Shown piece by piece: positions 1 to 10,470 of a DNA stretch of 42,208 bases. The notes under the pieces are model-generated. The model made no database searches. It worked only from the letters and a program-made list of their open reading frames with translations, and was not told the DNA's origin. A program made the translations under genes and the position numbers. Source of the stretch: Chara braunii (taxonomy: Eukaryota > Streptophyta > Charophyceae > Charales > Characeae); the NCBI GenBank assembly GCA_003427395.1, contig BFEA01000288.1, positions 1,480,749 to 1,522,956 on the forward strand. The letters are read 5' to 3'. Every line of letters begins with the position of its first letter. Positions within the stretch are counted from its first letter, which is position 1.

Positions 1-77
<77 letters not shown>
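1..77. repeat. (GA)n microsatellite
   Basis: About 38 uninterrupted GA dinucleotides open the window, so the true left end lies outside. No gene is attached. The sequence just after it (about 90-250) holds a motif related to the left part of the later R1 repeats, namely GAATGAAT followed by TTCCGC at 142-155. Confidence 0.98.
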
Positions 78-80
<3 letters not shown>

Positions 81-141
81 AGGAAGTGGTCTACCCGGCT
101 GTTGTCCTCATGACATTTCCATAGATAGGATGAGCAAAATC

Positions 142-155
142 GAATGAATCTTCCG
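142..155 (+). repeat. Short dispersed motif GAATGAAT-n-TTCCGC, copy 1
   Basis: GAATGAAT followed closely by TTCCGC and then an AGAAC-like end is seen here. Related versions occur near 7,362 (GAATGAAT, then ATCCGCCAGAA) and near 27,586 (GAATGAAT, then TGCCGCGGAA), all on the plus strand. It is probably the most conserved piece of a degraded larger repeat related to the left flank of R1. No function is assigned. Confidence 0.45.
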
Positions 156-254
156 CTAGAACATGAAAATATACACTTTCACACATTTGGCCCCCCCCGT
201 GTTCTACGAGTTTTTCAAGCGCCCATTCATTTCGATGAACGAGCTGCAGGTAAC

Positions 255-350
255 CTGCGGTGTAGCTCAGTGGTTAGAGCACCGGTTGGAAATGCGCATT
301 GTGGTATAAGGTTTTGTGGGTTCAAAACCCCGCAGCCTTGCGCATGGACA
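255..350 (+). mobile_element. tRNA-derived SINE, copy 1
   Basis: The sequence carries a Pol III internal promoter. An A-box-like TAGCTCAGTGG lies at 263-273 and a B-box-like GGTTCAAAACC at 319-329, with tRNA-like spacing. A full tRNA is not supported: the acceptor ends do not pair and only three T-stem pairs form. A second copy with the same non-tRNA core (AAATGCGCATTGT between the boxes) lies on the minus strand near 33.93-34.02 kb. That makes a dispersed SINE family more likely than a tRNA gene. No poly(A) tail or target-site duplication was identified. Confidence 0.7.
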
Positions 351-370
351 CCGTCAGACCGTTAGATTGA

Positions 371-890
371 TGCACGGCTGGATACACATCCCCTTGGGCC
401 GATGCATGGTACTATGACAGACACTGCCTGTACACCATCCAAGAGTAGTTCACGGTGTTGTATGTTGGTTGTGGGTTTCACAGGATTTGTTTGGGGTGTT
501 GGTCTCAGGTGTTCTTATGTTCTCCCCAGTTTGACATATCACACGATCATTCAATTTTCGGTAGTCGTTCATACAATAGAGTCTTGGATTACATGTTACA
601 AGGTCACGGGTTCAATCTTGGTTCGGTTTTTGGGGAGGGTCCTTGTCCAATTGGCCCCATTATCCCCTCGATACATGATTCACAGAGTACACATAGCTTT
701 CGGGCATACACACATAGCTTGCGAATTATATATCGCTTACATGTTATATACACAAGTTTCCACACATGATACTGTCTACACAGATTCATATAATATATAC
801 ACAAAAAACAGGCTGGGGAGCTAGTCACTGGTGGGGTCTAGTGCCTGCAGTAGGTTCATGAAGGTAGGATAGGGTGAGGAATTACAATTC
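371..890. other. Unassigned spacer with a weak tRNA-like B box
   Basis: There is no convincing gene. A B-box-like GGTTCAATC sits near 609-617, preceded by CTTG...CAAG pairing that could be a degraded anticodon arm. The A box is poor, so this is at best an old SINE fragment. The rest is AT-rich with several CACA/CATA runs. Overlapping short open frames show no recognisable protein. Confidence 0.4.
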
Positions 891-892
891 TG

Positions 893-1296
893 AAGTGAGA
901 GTTTTTGGCAGTCTGAAAATCTTGAATGGTTCTGAGATGATATAAGGTCCGAAGACCCTGAAAACCACCTGTTTAGGCAGGCTGCATCCTGAAGTGGTGA
1001 AGGGTGTCCTGAAGTGGTGAAGGGTGTCATGAAGTGGTCAAGTGAGATTTTTGGGCAATCTGAAAATCCTGAATGGTCCTGAAGTGGTGAAAGGTCCGAA
1101 GACCATGAAAACCACTCTTCACCACTTGAGGATGCAGCCCGCCTAAACAGGTGGTTTTCAGGGTCTTCGGAGCTTTCACCACTTCAGGACCAAACACGAA
1201 TGGTCCTGAAGTGGTGAAAGTTCCGAAGACCCTGAAAATCACCTGTTTAGGCAGACTGCATCCTTAAGTGGTGAAGGGTGTCCTGAAGTGGTGATG
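893..1296. repeat. Cluster of direct and inverted repeat units
   Basis: A unit containing GAAGTGGTGAAAGGTCCGAAG and CACCTGTTTAGGCAG occurs in direct orientation at about 893-1026 and 1041-1118, and partly at 1200-1294. An inverted copy lies at about 1151-1193. The arms at about 1078-1118 and 1151-1192 pair over roughly 40 bp with few mismatches, leaving a loop near 32 nt. The arrangement resembles nested foldback or MITE-like insertions. No terminal inverted repeat with a clear target-site duplication was found and nothing is coding. Confidence 0.8.
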
Positions 1297-2090
1297 AAAA
1301 ATACGACTGTTGTTAACCTTCTCTCTGGCGTCCGAAGTTTCCGTACGACAAGATTCGTTCGATTCCGCTTCCACTAGGGTTGGGCAATCTATTAGCCCTG
1401 GTGCCTATCACTGTTGTTCGGTCCAAGTTGCCTGTTGTTGGTAGGGCAATGGTCCTGAGTACTGGTCACACTGAGGTAGAATAGTGGGATAGGGAGTGTG
1501 TTAGGAGTATGGATGTGAGGATGGGTTGGGAGGTGGTCTCATATTCCAGGACACCCACGACTCACAGTTCCAGGTGATCACTCTGCACACACAAACTGGC
1601 CTCTACAACAAAGAAAAAAAAAAGGAAGGTAAGTTTGTCTCTATGTAGCATCGTGTTCGGGTTCGATGACCAAACCCGAACGTTCATGACCGCACGCGAA
1701 CGAGCGTCAAAACCCTCCGAACACGCAAACATAAAAATATTATTAAAAAAAAAAAAAAGTTTCAGAAACTTCTAAAAAAAATACACGGTATGTAAAATAA
1801 TAATAAAAACAACTTTTGCCTCAGGGGTTTGCTCGAATTCGTAACCAAACTCCAGTTAAAAATCAAAAACCAATTTTTTTATTATTATTATTATTTTTAA
1901 TATGTTTGGCCGAACACGTTCGGGAGGCGTTCGGCCGAACACCCGAGCATGTTGGGATGTTAGGAAAAGCTCTGAACATCTTCGGTGTGCTACGCAGGTT
2001 TGTCTTTTCTTATTTTTGTTTTTCTTAGTTATTAGCTTATTGTTATATTTTTTTATTTATTTTTTTTCTTCTGCAAGATACCCACCCCTC
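1297..2090. other. Non-coding spacer with GTTCGG palindromes
   Basis: No gene was recognised. The segment is AT-rich with A and T homopolymers. Inverted repeats built on GTTCGG occur near 1,650-1,690. A perfect 12-bp palindrome GTTCGGCCGAAC lies at 1929-1940, overlapping a larger inverted repeat with GGCCGAAC at 1908-1915. A degraded foldback element is possible. Confidence 0.5.
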
Positions 2091-2691
2091 TTATTTGTTG
2101 GAGTACAGTTGTTGCGCCCATTCATTTTAGAAATGGGCTGCAACACTCAATGACGCGCCTGAACCTGACGCAGTTTGCATCCGGGTACGGGCGCGCGGGG
2201 CAAGGGGACTAAGACCCTATTGAGTTCGACTCTAGTTCGTCTCTGTGAAATGACTGAGCTTGGAGGGGCGACTATTCACTTCGAACGGCGGGTTGCCCCT
2301 CACAGAGAAACGAGAGGCCTAAAGGAAGGTTACGAAAACAGGGGAGAAAGAAAAAGAAAAGAAAGGAAGAAATGAGGAGAGAAAAAAAAAGTAACGGCCG
2401 CGAATATGGTCGCAGCCACGGAATAGGTACATCCCCAGAAGGTTCTAGGGGCTGACAAGACTGCGCCTGTTCGTTTTGAGCAGGCAGCAATAGAGTGGTT
2501 GAGTACAACCATTTTCAGGAGCACCTGGCCCAGGAAAACGGCCAGGTACTCCTAGGGGTTGATGACCTTGGTTCCCCTAGGGGAAAACCAGGGCACGGAG
2601 TTCCTGGCCGTGATTTAGATTAAGGGTCAGGAGCACCCACGAATTTTGCCTGACTGTGAGCAAAGCAGCTGCCCACATACCTTTGGGTGGC

Positions 2692-2699
2692 TATAAAAG
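2692..2699 (+). promoter_or_regulatory. TATA box of R1 copy 1
   Basis: TATAAAAG, preceded by GGC, sits inside R1. The same box occurs at the equivalent place in the second copy (28290-28297), although the surrounding sequence has diverged. This conservation suggests a Pol II core promoter. Short hairpins lie just upstream in both copies. The start site is inferred to be about 25-30 bp downstream. Confidence 0.6.
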
Positions 2700-4067
2700 T
2701 CAGCTCTCCACCCAACAACCTCACACTTGTGGCAATGCTGCTAGGGCATTCTACTTGAGTAGATGCTGGCTGGCTGGCTGTTGGTGTAGTAAGGGAGTGT
2801 TGGTGAAGTGTTGGAGGTCTAGGAACACTTGGGGGAAGTTGGGGGAGAGACAAACGGCGACCATAGCTGGGAGGCTGGAGATCATAGCCACTCCTCGGCA
2901 CTTGGTGCTGTGGCCGCTAGGCTGCGGCTGGGACTAGTGCCGCAGAAGGGATGTTGCTGGAGGAATAGTGGTGGTCTGCAGTGAAGCTTTTGCCCCACCT
3001 ATGTGCGTGTGTTGTGTGTATGGGCAGGTGTTGAGGCCGTGAGGCTCCGACAGCAGCACTTCGGTGGGGAAGTGCGCCCAATTTTTTTGGCACAAGAGCA
3101 GTGGCATTTCGGTGGGGAGTTGCTACCGGATTGACGGCGTGGTGACATCAAGATCTCCCTAAGGGGAGGTGTTGTCCATTTGGCGGCACGACAATGGCAA
3201 TATTTTTTTTTTTGTGAGGTTACGCTGCCAAATTTCTGGCACGGCAGCAGCACTTCGGTGGGAAACTGCTGCAATTTTTTTGGCACAGCGGTGTGGTACC
3301 GGTTTCGACGGCGCAGCGAGCGGCCGTTCCACTTTTAATTTTTTATGTGCACGGTGATGGTGGATTATTCTCTCATGATCCGGCAGTAGTATGGGCACCG
3401 GTGCACATTTGGGATTGTGCGGCAGTGGTCTGTGGGCCAGCGACATGAGGAAAATGTAGAGTGAATGTACCGTGACGCAGCAGTGATTATTGGGCACGCG
3501 ACACATGCAGTTTTCGACCAGGGCCACCTTTATTTTTTTTGCACCGTACGGTACTCGTGTTTTGGACCATCCGGTGGTATGCCGGTAACATTGGACCGTT
3601 TCGAACCATTTTGGGACCAGGTGATTCTGATTTTGAGATCGGGACTCGCATGTTAGTGTGGTTATCGTGAGAGGACGTGGTGGGAGACAGTGTAGACTTG
3701 CGGTTGGTTGGAGAGTGTCCTTGGGGGACGTGATGTTGTTGGGACTCTTCGGCCCACATGAGACTTATTGTTGAGAACACCTTCCTATAGGGTTATCTCA
3801 CTTGAGTCCTTTCAGTGGACCTGACTTTTGCTCATTCTAGCACTCGGAGAACGAGGTGAACTATGGTTCAGTGGAACAACCACAACTTGTGGAGCTGTGG
3901 GCCGCATATTGTCAGCTTCAACGACGGTTATCCTTTACTATGATTGGGATAAGACTCGTTTTTTTTTAGTGAGCCGATTCAAACTCTTGAATGTTTCAGA
4001 TTTCCTTTCACACCCCCGTGAACCCAGTGGCACACTTTGCTTGACCTTGTTTGTTTTCGATGTTTAA

Positions 4068-4073
4068 AATAAA
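4068..4073 (+). promoter_or_regulatory. Candidate poly(A) signal of R1 copy 1
   Basis: AATAAA occurs near the right end of R1, about 1.37 kb after the TATA box. Copy 2 has a purine run there without AATAAA, so the signal is either not essential or has been lost. Confidence 0.35.
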
Positions 4074-4245
4074 AGGTACTAGAGGAAAGTTGTGTGAGTC
4101 ATGTATGTGAATGGAAAAGTCTGACTCGAGTATGGGATTGTATTGTTTTCTCTTGTGCGGCTAGGTAGAAGGATGCTTGTAAAGTAGAGGTAGGTCAGCC
4201 GAGCTACACAAAATATTAACGTTCGCTCGAGATGCTCCACAAAAT

Positions 4246-4543
4246 ATTCACGTCGACTATAGCCGACTCCTTTTATATAATATGTGTGGGTATTATAACT
4301 TTCTTTTGACTGGCGTCTAAAGGAACTATGATTGAGTTGAGGGTTAAGACCGTCCCAGTCGATTAACGTTCGCTCCGCACCTAGAAGATTCGCGCCCTAG
4401 GGACGGACGACGCACGGGTCCGCTCGGCATTAACCAAGCGTATCTATACTACAGCGAACGAGCAAACACACTCGGCTGACCTACCTCTACAATTGCATGT
4501 AAAAAGTCAGTAGCTCGGGTGACAGCCCCTTAGGGAAGATAAG
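4246..4543 (+). repeat. R2 repeat family, partial copy 1
   Basis: This piece repeats about 409 bp later in the full copy that follows; compare TATATAATATGTGTGGG at about 4274 and 4683. It carries the family blocks GTCGATTAACG, GACGGACGACGC, TTAACCAAGCGTATC, ACACTCGGCTGACC and CAATTGCATG. It lacks the left arm of the family hairpin, because CTCGGGTGACAG runs straight into GCCCCTTAGGG. It looks like an internal tandem duplication with a deletion. Confidence 0.8.
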
Positions 4544-5220
4544 TTTTGTGGAGCTCGACCCGGGGTGGTCGGATTTTATTTTGATCTTGTGTATTTGGAT
4601 ATGTTGTATGATGATTTTTTTTTTTTTCGATTATCATTTCAAATGGGATATACATTCATGTCGATTACAGCCGACTCCTTTTTATATAATATGTGTGGGT
4701 ATTATAACTTTCTTTTGACTGGCGTCTAAAGGTACTATGATTGAGTTGAGGGTTTCACGCTTGGTTGAAACCGTCCTAGTCGATTGACGTTCGCTCCGCA
4801 CCTAGAAGATCCGCGCCCTAGGGACGGACGACGCATGGGTCCGCTTGGCATTAACCAAGCGTATCTATACTACAGCGAGTGAGCAAACACACTCGGCTGA
4901 CTTACCTCTACAATTGCATGTAAAAAGTTAGTAGCTCGGCCGGGATACACCCCTAAGGGTGATGATAGCCCCTTAGGGAAGATAAGTTGTGCCCCGCAAG
5001 AACCTATTCTGTCATAGGGGAACGCGGAGTGTACAGTTGGCGCACCTGGCTAGAGCTACAAAGGAACGACGCGACCACGTCCATCTCGACGGCTCGTGGG
5101 ATTATTTTGCATCGTTCCCAAGTTCTCTCATTTTGTTTTGTTTTACTGTTGTGTGACATGGCCGGAAGGGCTCTCGCCTTTGCGAAAAATACGGGGTTTG
5201 ATGCGCTCCACACCGGCGGG
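4544..5220 (+). repeat. R2 repeat family, copy 2 (near full length)
   Basis: It opens with TTTTGTGGAGCTCGACCC and ends near GATGCGCTCCACACC. It aligns by eye over its full length with 30,680-31,345. Two pieces elsewhere (18,820-19,140 plus, 36,775-37,062 minus) match the right half. Family blocks include CCCTAAGGG followed by CCCTTAGGG about 10 nt later, which can pair. No reading frame is kept between copies, so the element looks non-coding. Confidence 0.85.
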
Positions 5221-5320
5221 TCCGCCACACCCCGGGTGCAGTCTCACTTGTAGTTAGGGATGAAGTCGCAAAAACCTCCCCTAGCCTGGGGTCGGAAACG
5301 AGATGGGGGGGGCGGATCGG

Positions 5321-5528
5321 GGCGCGAGCTTTTTTCTAGATCGTGAAAAAAAGATGATGATTCGGATTCGGTGCCTAATGAATATTGTGGTTAAACCCTT
5401 CTTACAGACACAGACTCTGGTCGAGGCGCGAGCTTCTTTTTAGATCGTGAAAAAAAAAATGATGATTCAGATTTGGTGCCTAATCAATGTTGTGATCAGA
5501 CTCTTCTTACAGACACAAATTGTCTTGT
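5321..5528. repeat. 104-bp tandem duplication
   Basis: Two copies begin with GGCGCGAGCTT at 5321 and 5425 and continue through AGATCGTGAAAAAA, GATGATGATTC, GGTGCCTAAT and CTTCTTACAGACACA. The copies differ at several bases, so the duplication is not recent. The unit is not a multiple of three, so a coding unit would shift frame. It runs into the gene remnant that follows. Confidence 0.9.
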
Positions 5529-6283
5529 CAAGAGTGAGAAGGAGGAGTGGGAAGAAGTTGTGTTTCCTGATGGAAAGGAGACATCTGGTAGAGGTTGAGA
5601 ACATCGAGGAAAAGGAACAACTTGTGCTCTCATTTGGCGATGGCCTTCGAGGGAGCGAAGAGGACTTGCATGGTTTTAAGTTCGACCAAGTTTTATTGAT
5701 GAACGAGTTGGTCAATTTAAAGTCTAGAAGGGTCAATCGTGCAGAAGCCGCGTGGGAAGATGACGACTGGCTGAACCCGCGAACTGTGGCCGGTGGGACT
5801 AGGAAAAGACTAGACTTCAGCAATATATGCTCGCTTGCTGCTTTCTACAAAAGTCTCTCCCGTCGCACTCCACGGAGCTTTCCCCAAGTGCATCCCTCTC
5901 TTGCTCGCCGTTAGAGCCCCTGCAGATGCAATAGTGTTAACTGGAGAAGACATCGATCAATGTTTTTCTCGAACTAGAAGGAAGGTATTTGTACAGTCTA
6001 TGTTAAGTGGGAACCAGTTGGAGAGTTGCTGGGAAAGTCAACTGTGAGATCCTCTGTTGCCAAAGCAGTCACTGTGCTGACCGTACGCAAGGGCAATACC
6101 CTAAAGAATCTTCGGGTCAAACAGAGCCTCATATGGGAGAAACGAAGAGAAGTTCGTCACATCAGGGGTAAGATTCATCTGCTAAAAACACTTTGACCCC
6201 CCTCTCTTTGTATTTGTTGTCTGAATTTGAGAAAACATGTTTGTGGCAGGATGCAACGTTACACTTTCAATGAATGTCTAAGA
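5461..6283 (+). pseudogene. Remnant of an unknown gene, at least two frameshifts and one possible intron
   Basis: The product is not recognised. Three frames look protein-like in succession. The first (from 5461) is acidic, with EKEEWEEVVFPDGKE, and stops at TGA near 5596. A frame starting near 5590 continues with VENIEEKEQLVLSFGDG and AAWEDDDWLNPRTVAGG. A third frame (about 5977-6169) reads KWEPVGELLGKS and WEKRREVRHIR. The last piece ends at a donor-like GGGGTAAGA (about 6169). An acceptor-like TTTGTGGCAG ends near 6250, giving an 80-bp intron after which the frame closes within about ten codons. The frame changes could reflect decay or unrecognised introns. Confidence 0.4.
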
Positions 6284-6289
6284 GGGTTC

Positions 6290-7080
6290 ATGTTGATGGT
6301 AGGAGAGGGTTTATTTACCACATTGTTGTGTTTGATACAGTTATCCTTCCAATTGTGCTTCCTCATTACTTGTCTCTCTAAGGCAATGAGGTGATACTGG
6401 CTGAACTCATTCGAGGTTCTTCCACCCGAACTCTAGAGAGCTCCACGTAGTATCTACCCAATCCTCTGCATTTTCTTGAGTTTTTACCTGTACTCCTAGG
6501 AAATCTTGAAGAAGGTTATCTTGAGCTTCATCCTTGGGGAGTCCAATGCTTGTTCATTCATCCTACGAACTAATTTTCTAACTAATTTTCTACAGAGAGA
6601 GAACAAAATGTTCTCCTTTTGGCGGACTTCGACAAAGCGGATTTCTGTGATCGATCGATTTGTTGTGGGGGAGATGAGAGCGGGAGGAGGAAGTAGAAGG
6701 GGTTCGAGTAGTGGAGCTACAGGACCTATTGTTAGGCCGATGACATCTTTTATGATTTGTTATACAAAATCATCCTTCCTCCTCTCTTGACTGCATGGAA
6801 AAACGAAAATCTTGCTTGAGGTGGGAGGGTGAATGATTTATGGTTTAAAGTGTCGTGAAGTTGAAAGGGGGAGGGTGAATGATACACAGTGACGTTCGAC
6901 GATTGGAAATAGAGTAGAGCATTTATCGGTCATTCTTTTTGGCCTACTTACCTTGTCCAAGCTATGTGGTTGTATAGTGAAGATATGAAGATTATTTTGT
7001 CTTGGTAAAGAATGGGGATAGGTTTAATTTGGAGACTGTACATTTAAGTGTTCATTTTACAATAGCGAAGTCGTTACGGA
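6290..7080. other. Unassigned region with short open frames
   Basis: A 94-codon frame at 6506-6790 (+) contains an RG/GS-rich stretch but matches no family I recognise. TTTTCTACAG at 6585-6594 resembles a splice acceptor. It could be the decayed end of the upstream remnant. The rest shows nothing identifiable. Confidence 0.3.
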
Positions 7081-7086
7081 GGAGAG

Positions 7087-7245
7087 TGTAGTGGAAAGGG
7101 GGGTTGCACATTAAGGTATTGAGCAGGTTTGAATGACGAGAGTGTAGTGGAAGGGGGTGTGTGCACATCGGGGTATTGAGCAAGTTTAAAAGAAGAGTCT
7201 GTAGTGCAAGGGGATGAGAGTGCTATAGAGCAAGTTTGAAAGAGC
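7087..7245. repeat. Three-unit tandem repeat, about 57 bp
   Basis: Units begin near 7087, 7144 and 7202 with GTAGTGGAAAGGGG or GTAGTGCAAGGGG and contain TATTGAGCAGGTTTGAA-like ends. They are diverged. Nothing coding is evident. Confidence 0.75.
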
Positions 7246-9863
7246 TCCATGCCACGACTGACAGCTTGTTTGAACTTCAATGACATAATCATATGTGAAA
7301 TTTTTGAAGCGCCTGCTCTGTGAGAGGGCCTCACTCCACTACTCATCGAATGTACAAAATGAGAATGAATTATCCGCCAGAATGTGGACAGATACATCGA
7401 CATATCTTTTGTCTGGTGTGCATGTGGTCAGTAGTGGAGCGAGGCTCGGAGTGAAGTCATTCATGCTTGACTGGGTGTTCCACGTTATTTGAGTCCCTCG
7501 ACGCTCAATGCTGGGGGGCACGATTGCTTGCTTACTTGCTGATCTGGAAGTTTTGCAAGATAATTGTAGCTCGGAGGAGGTGCCTTGTTGGGTTCAATTG
7601 CCCTACTTTTTATTCCTTCAAAAATCATTTCATGTCAACCCTGGTCCTCGCTCCACTACACAACACACTACATGGATTCCGATTTATTTTGGACTTGTTA
7701 CATTCAGAATGTTGGACTTGTCTGAATGCACCTGGTCCTCAATCGCCCAAATGTCTGTAGAGTGATCTGTAGTGGAGTGCAGCCTTCTATGTCCATACCA
7801 TGGGTTCCCAGCCCTTCTCACTTTGATCGACAGATTGCTAGGAAAATTTAAAATTAAAATAAAAGTAAACTGCTAGGCAGGCATACAGACTAACAACTGC
7901 CTGATCTGTTTGCCTGCCTAACAGTCTGTCAGTCTTGTATGTCTGCCTGTAAATCTCTTGCTAGGCCGCCACTATTCCGGTCTATCTGAGCATACTTCGT
8001 GAACACTTTTATAAGGGCATCTGGCTAATTACGTCTAGAGTTACGCCAACACTTTCGTTCAGACATCTAACTAATTACGTCCAGCATGGCTATTTGGATC
8101 CAACGTTCCAATATTCCTGGTGGACGGCCCATCTACTACTGAAACTGCTTCCACTTCCTTGGCCCAAGGGATTACTGCACGTCGCGCCTTAACAATTGTG
8201 ATGGATTGAGTTTGTTATAAACATGAGGAAAAAAACAGATTGTCTTTCCAGTTTTAACGGATGTCCTAAAGAACACAGGGAAACTTCAACCAGTTCTCAT
8301 TTGATTAGGAAATCTGCGAGTTTCCCAATAAAACACAAAACAAAAAAGAAAACCCAGAAGACAGATTCACAGATGTGCTGCGAAAACTGTAAGGGAAGGG
8401 AAAATGACATTTGGGTACGAGAGAGAGTGAGAGCAAGTGTGTTAAAAACATCAGTCGGGCGAAACACGTTGGACTTTCGTTCTCCCTTCCTTAGTCATGC
8501 ATACGACGCGCACACAAACATTCACTATGTGGTGGCACCATCATTACTCACACTCCTTGGATCGGCTGGCTCGACCATTTGACTAGGTTGGAACCGTGAT
8601 TTGAACAGGAGTCCGGGATAGGACTGCTAAAGATATTGTCGATGTTCCACACTGCAAACGCCCTTGGGACTGGTTTTGGCCGCCCTGAAACACTTACCCT
8701 ACTTAGTCTGGGGGTATCACCTCTCTAGCATGGTCATTTTTCGTAGGCTAACATGCATGTCATGGACGCAAGAGAGCTATCCAACAAACAAGCGTTGTCG
8801 GGGCAAATACCCTGACAAGGGTAATTGCGGGGGTTTTCCAACGTCGCACGTCGTGTGACTCTTTCGTTGAATTGAAGGACTTGATGAGACGACGTTGCCA
8901 AAAGTTTATTCAGACCTGACCTACGACTGACAGACTAAAAGTTTTTGAACGTTAGTCCGAACGCGTGTGGCGTCCAGGAGTAACAAATTGGTATGGTAAT
9001 GCTTCGTTTTGTCGAAGCCGCAGGTATGTGCGGACATGGGAACAGTAAAACTATACCTATCCCATCTAAAATAATGTCAGCCGCACGATTCAGGGCCTGA
9101 ATGGGCTAAAAAGTGGGGATGCGCCGGGTATAGGGCCGTTGTCGGCCCGAATACCCTTACAAGGGTATTTGGGCACGTTTTTGCAGCTCGCAGGAAGAAC
9201 GCCTCTGGCGGCATCTAGGGGCGTGCCCCAGTTGTGTTGATTATGGAGTGTGTGAGCGTGCACCTTGTGGGCACGCACTAGCTTGACCGTACCTTGACTG
9301 AGGAAGTGTATGAGACGCCAGTGGAATAAGTGAGCATTAGGCTAGGATGTGGGGGTAGTTGTGGCCTCGCACGCTCGGACGAAGTTCCGAGCGGCGTAGA
9401 GTTGACCAAGTAAGGCTGTGATTGGAGGGGGCATAGTGCCTGAGTCGTTAAAGGCCGACGCTCCGAGTTGCGCCGTGTGAAATTTTGCAGACACTAGGGT
9501 GGCTATGCCCCGCCGGTAGTTGGCGGCGCTGCCAAGACCTGAGTAAGGGTGGCGCGGGTCATAGTAGGGGCCGGGGTTGTCCGATATGGAGATGGCTGAA
9601 GAGCGGCCTTTCCAAGAAGGAAGCGGCGAGGGGTAAGCCCTAGCTTGTTGACAGTGGTACTACGGGGCCGCAGGCATGGCGGGCTGAGTGGAGGCCTGCG
9701 CCTGGGTCCGCAGAAACGCGCCTGCAGAACCGTGGGGTTGAGTGGGGAACGAGCAGCAGCAGCCTTAAGGCTGCTGCTACAGGCCCAGGCTGGTGGGCCA
9801 TGCCATTCATATACAGGCTAGAGCCCATCGAACTCAGGCTTGGGCTTAGTCCTATAGGTTACG
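7246..9863. other. Intergenic region without a recognised gene
   Basis: Only short frames are present, up to about 119 codons at 8223-8582, a Lys/Ser-rich frame with no family resemblance. Minor structures are a CTGCCTG-rich patch (about 7,870-7,960), a local duplication of TCTRRCTAATTACGTC (8,020-8,083) and GGGTATTC/GAATACCC-like palindromes with ACCCTTACAAGGGT near 9,152. No RNA gene was recognised. Confidence 0.5.
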
Positions 9864-10095
9864 TTGTTGAACTATCACCAGGTAGATCCTAGGACCGAGG
9901 ACAGAGTGGAGCAGCGGAGTAGTAGAGGAGCGCTACGAAGACACTTGGGAGGTTGAGGGTCCTGTGGGACTATCTCCCTTTGTTGAACTATCACCAGGTA
10001 GATCCTAGGATCGAGGACAGAGTGGAGCAGCGGAGTAGTAGAGGAGCGCTACGAAGACACTTGGGAGGTTGAGGGTCCTGTGGGACTATCTCCCT
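9864..10095. repeat. Recent 116-bp tandem duplication
   Basis: Two copies (starting 9864 and 9980) are nearly identical; the visible internal difference is CCTAGGACC versus CCTAGGATC. Such identity implies a recent event or an assembly duplication. It is non-coding. Confidence 0.95.
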
Positions 10096-10248
10096 TTGTT
10101 TTTGCTGGGGAGGACCAAGTGCCAATGGGTCCCCTTCCTCATTGTTTTTATCACTTTTATTTTTATTTTTAGGTTTTATTATTTTTCATATTTTTCTCCC
10201 ATTTATTTTTCTTATTGTTTGAGTTCTTGCATTTGGGACAAAGCCGGG

Positions 10249-10470
10249 GCCGGTACAAGGACCGGCTGCGCTGCCCAGCAGCCTAGTTCTATGGATACAC
10301 CCACGAGCTGCTGGGGTATAACTGTCGGGAAACAGTCCCTCGGGACATCCGTCAAAATTGGAACGGTACCGAGGAGATTAGCATGGCCCCTGCGCAAGGA
10401 GGACATGTATAAAGCCGGGAGCAGCCCGACGTGTCTATGTTGCTGTGGCATGCGGTGGGCTGCCGGTTGC
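10249..10470 (+). ncRNA. U6-snRNA-like sequence inside a hairpin-rich locus
   Basis: About 75 bp (10335-10409) match U6 snRNA: the 5' stem GTCCC-TC-GGGAC (10335-10346), CATCCGTCAAAATTGGAACG, and AGATTAGCATGGCCCCTGCG continuing into CAAGGA. The catalytic ACAGAGA box reads ACCGAGG, and the usual 3' end (GACACGCACAAATCG type) is lost after about 10409. A working spliceosomal U6 is therefore unlikely. Flanking stems are GCCGGT/ACCGGC (10249-10254, 10261-10266), CCCAGCAGC/GCTGCTGGG (10274-10282, 10307-10315) and GCAGCCC/GGGCTGC (10421-10427, 10457-10463). The best reading is a U6-derived pseudogene or a U6-containing structured element. Confidence 0.65.

Larger units (their letters stand above)
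2175..4205 (+). repeat. R1 repeat family, copy 1 (about 2 kb)
   Basis: This segment can be followed by eye, in the same order and on the same strand, at about 27,790-29,925. Shared landmarks are the CGGGTTGCCCCTCAC block (2290), the CTATAAAAG box (2691), CAAGGGGAGGT-like sequence before GTCCATTTGG (about 3163-3181), GCGACACATGCAG (3497), the GGTTATCTCACTTGAGTC block (3791) and AAGTCTGACT (4118). Many substitutions and indels separate the copies, so they are old. The TATA box, a long leader and an AATAAA near the right end suggest a transcribed non-autonomous element or a long LTR. TG/CA ends, a primer-binding site and retroviral domains were not found. R2 follows directly. Confidence 0.75.

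Noticed and set aside
255-336. Functional tRNA gene
   Set aside because: Acceptor ends do not pair, the T-stem has only three pairs and the anticodon arm is replaced by a core shared with a second copy.
10335-10409. Functional U6 snRNA gene
   Set aside because: The ACAGAGA box is altered to ACCGAGG, the 3' end is missing and no terminator T run follows.
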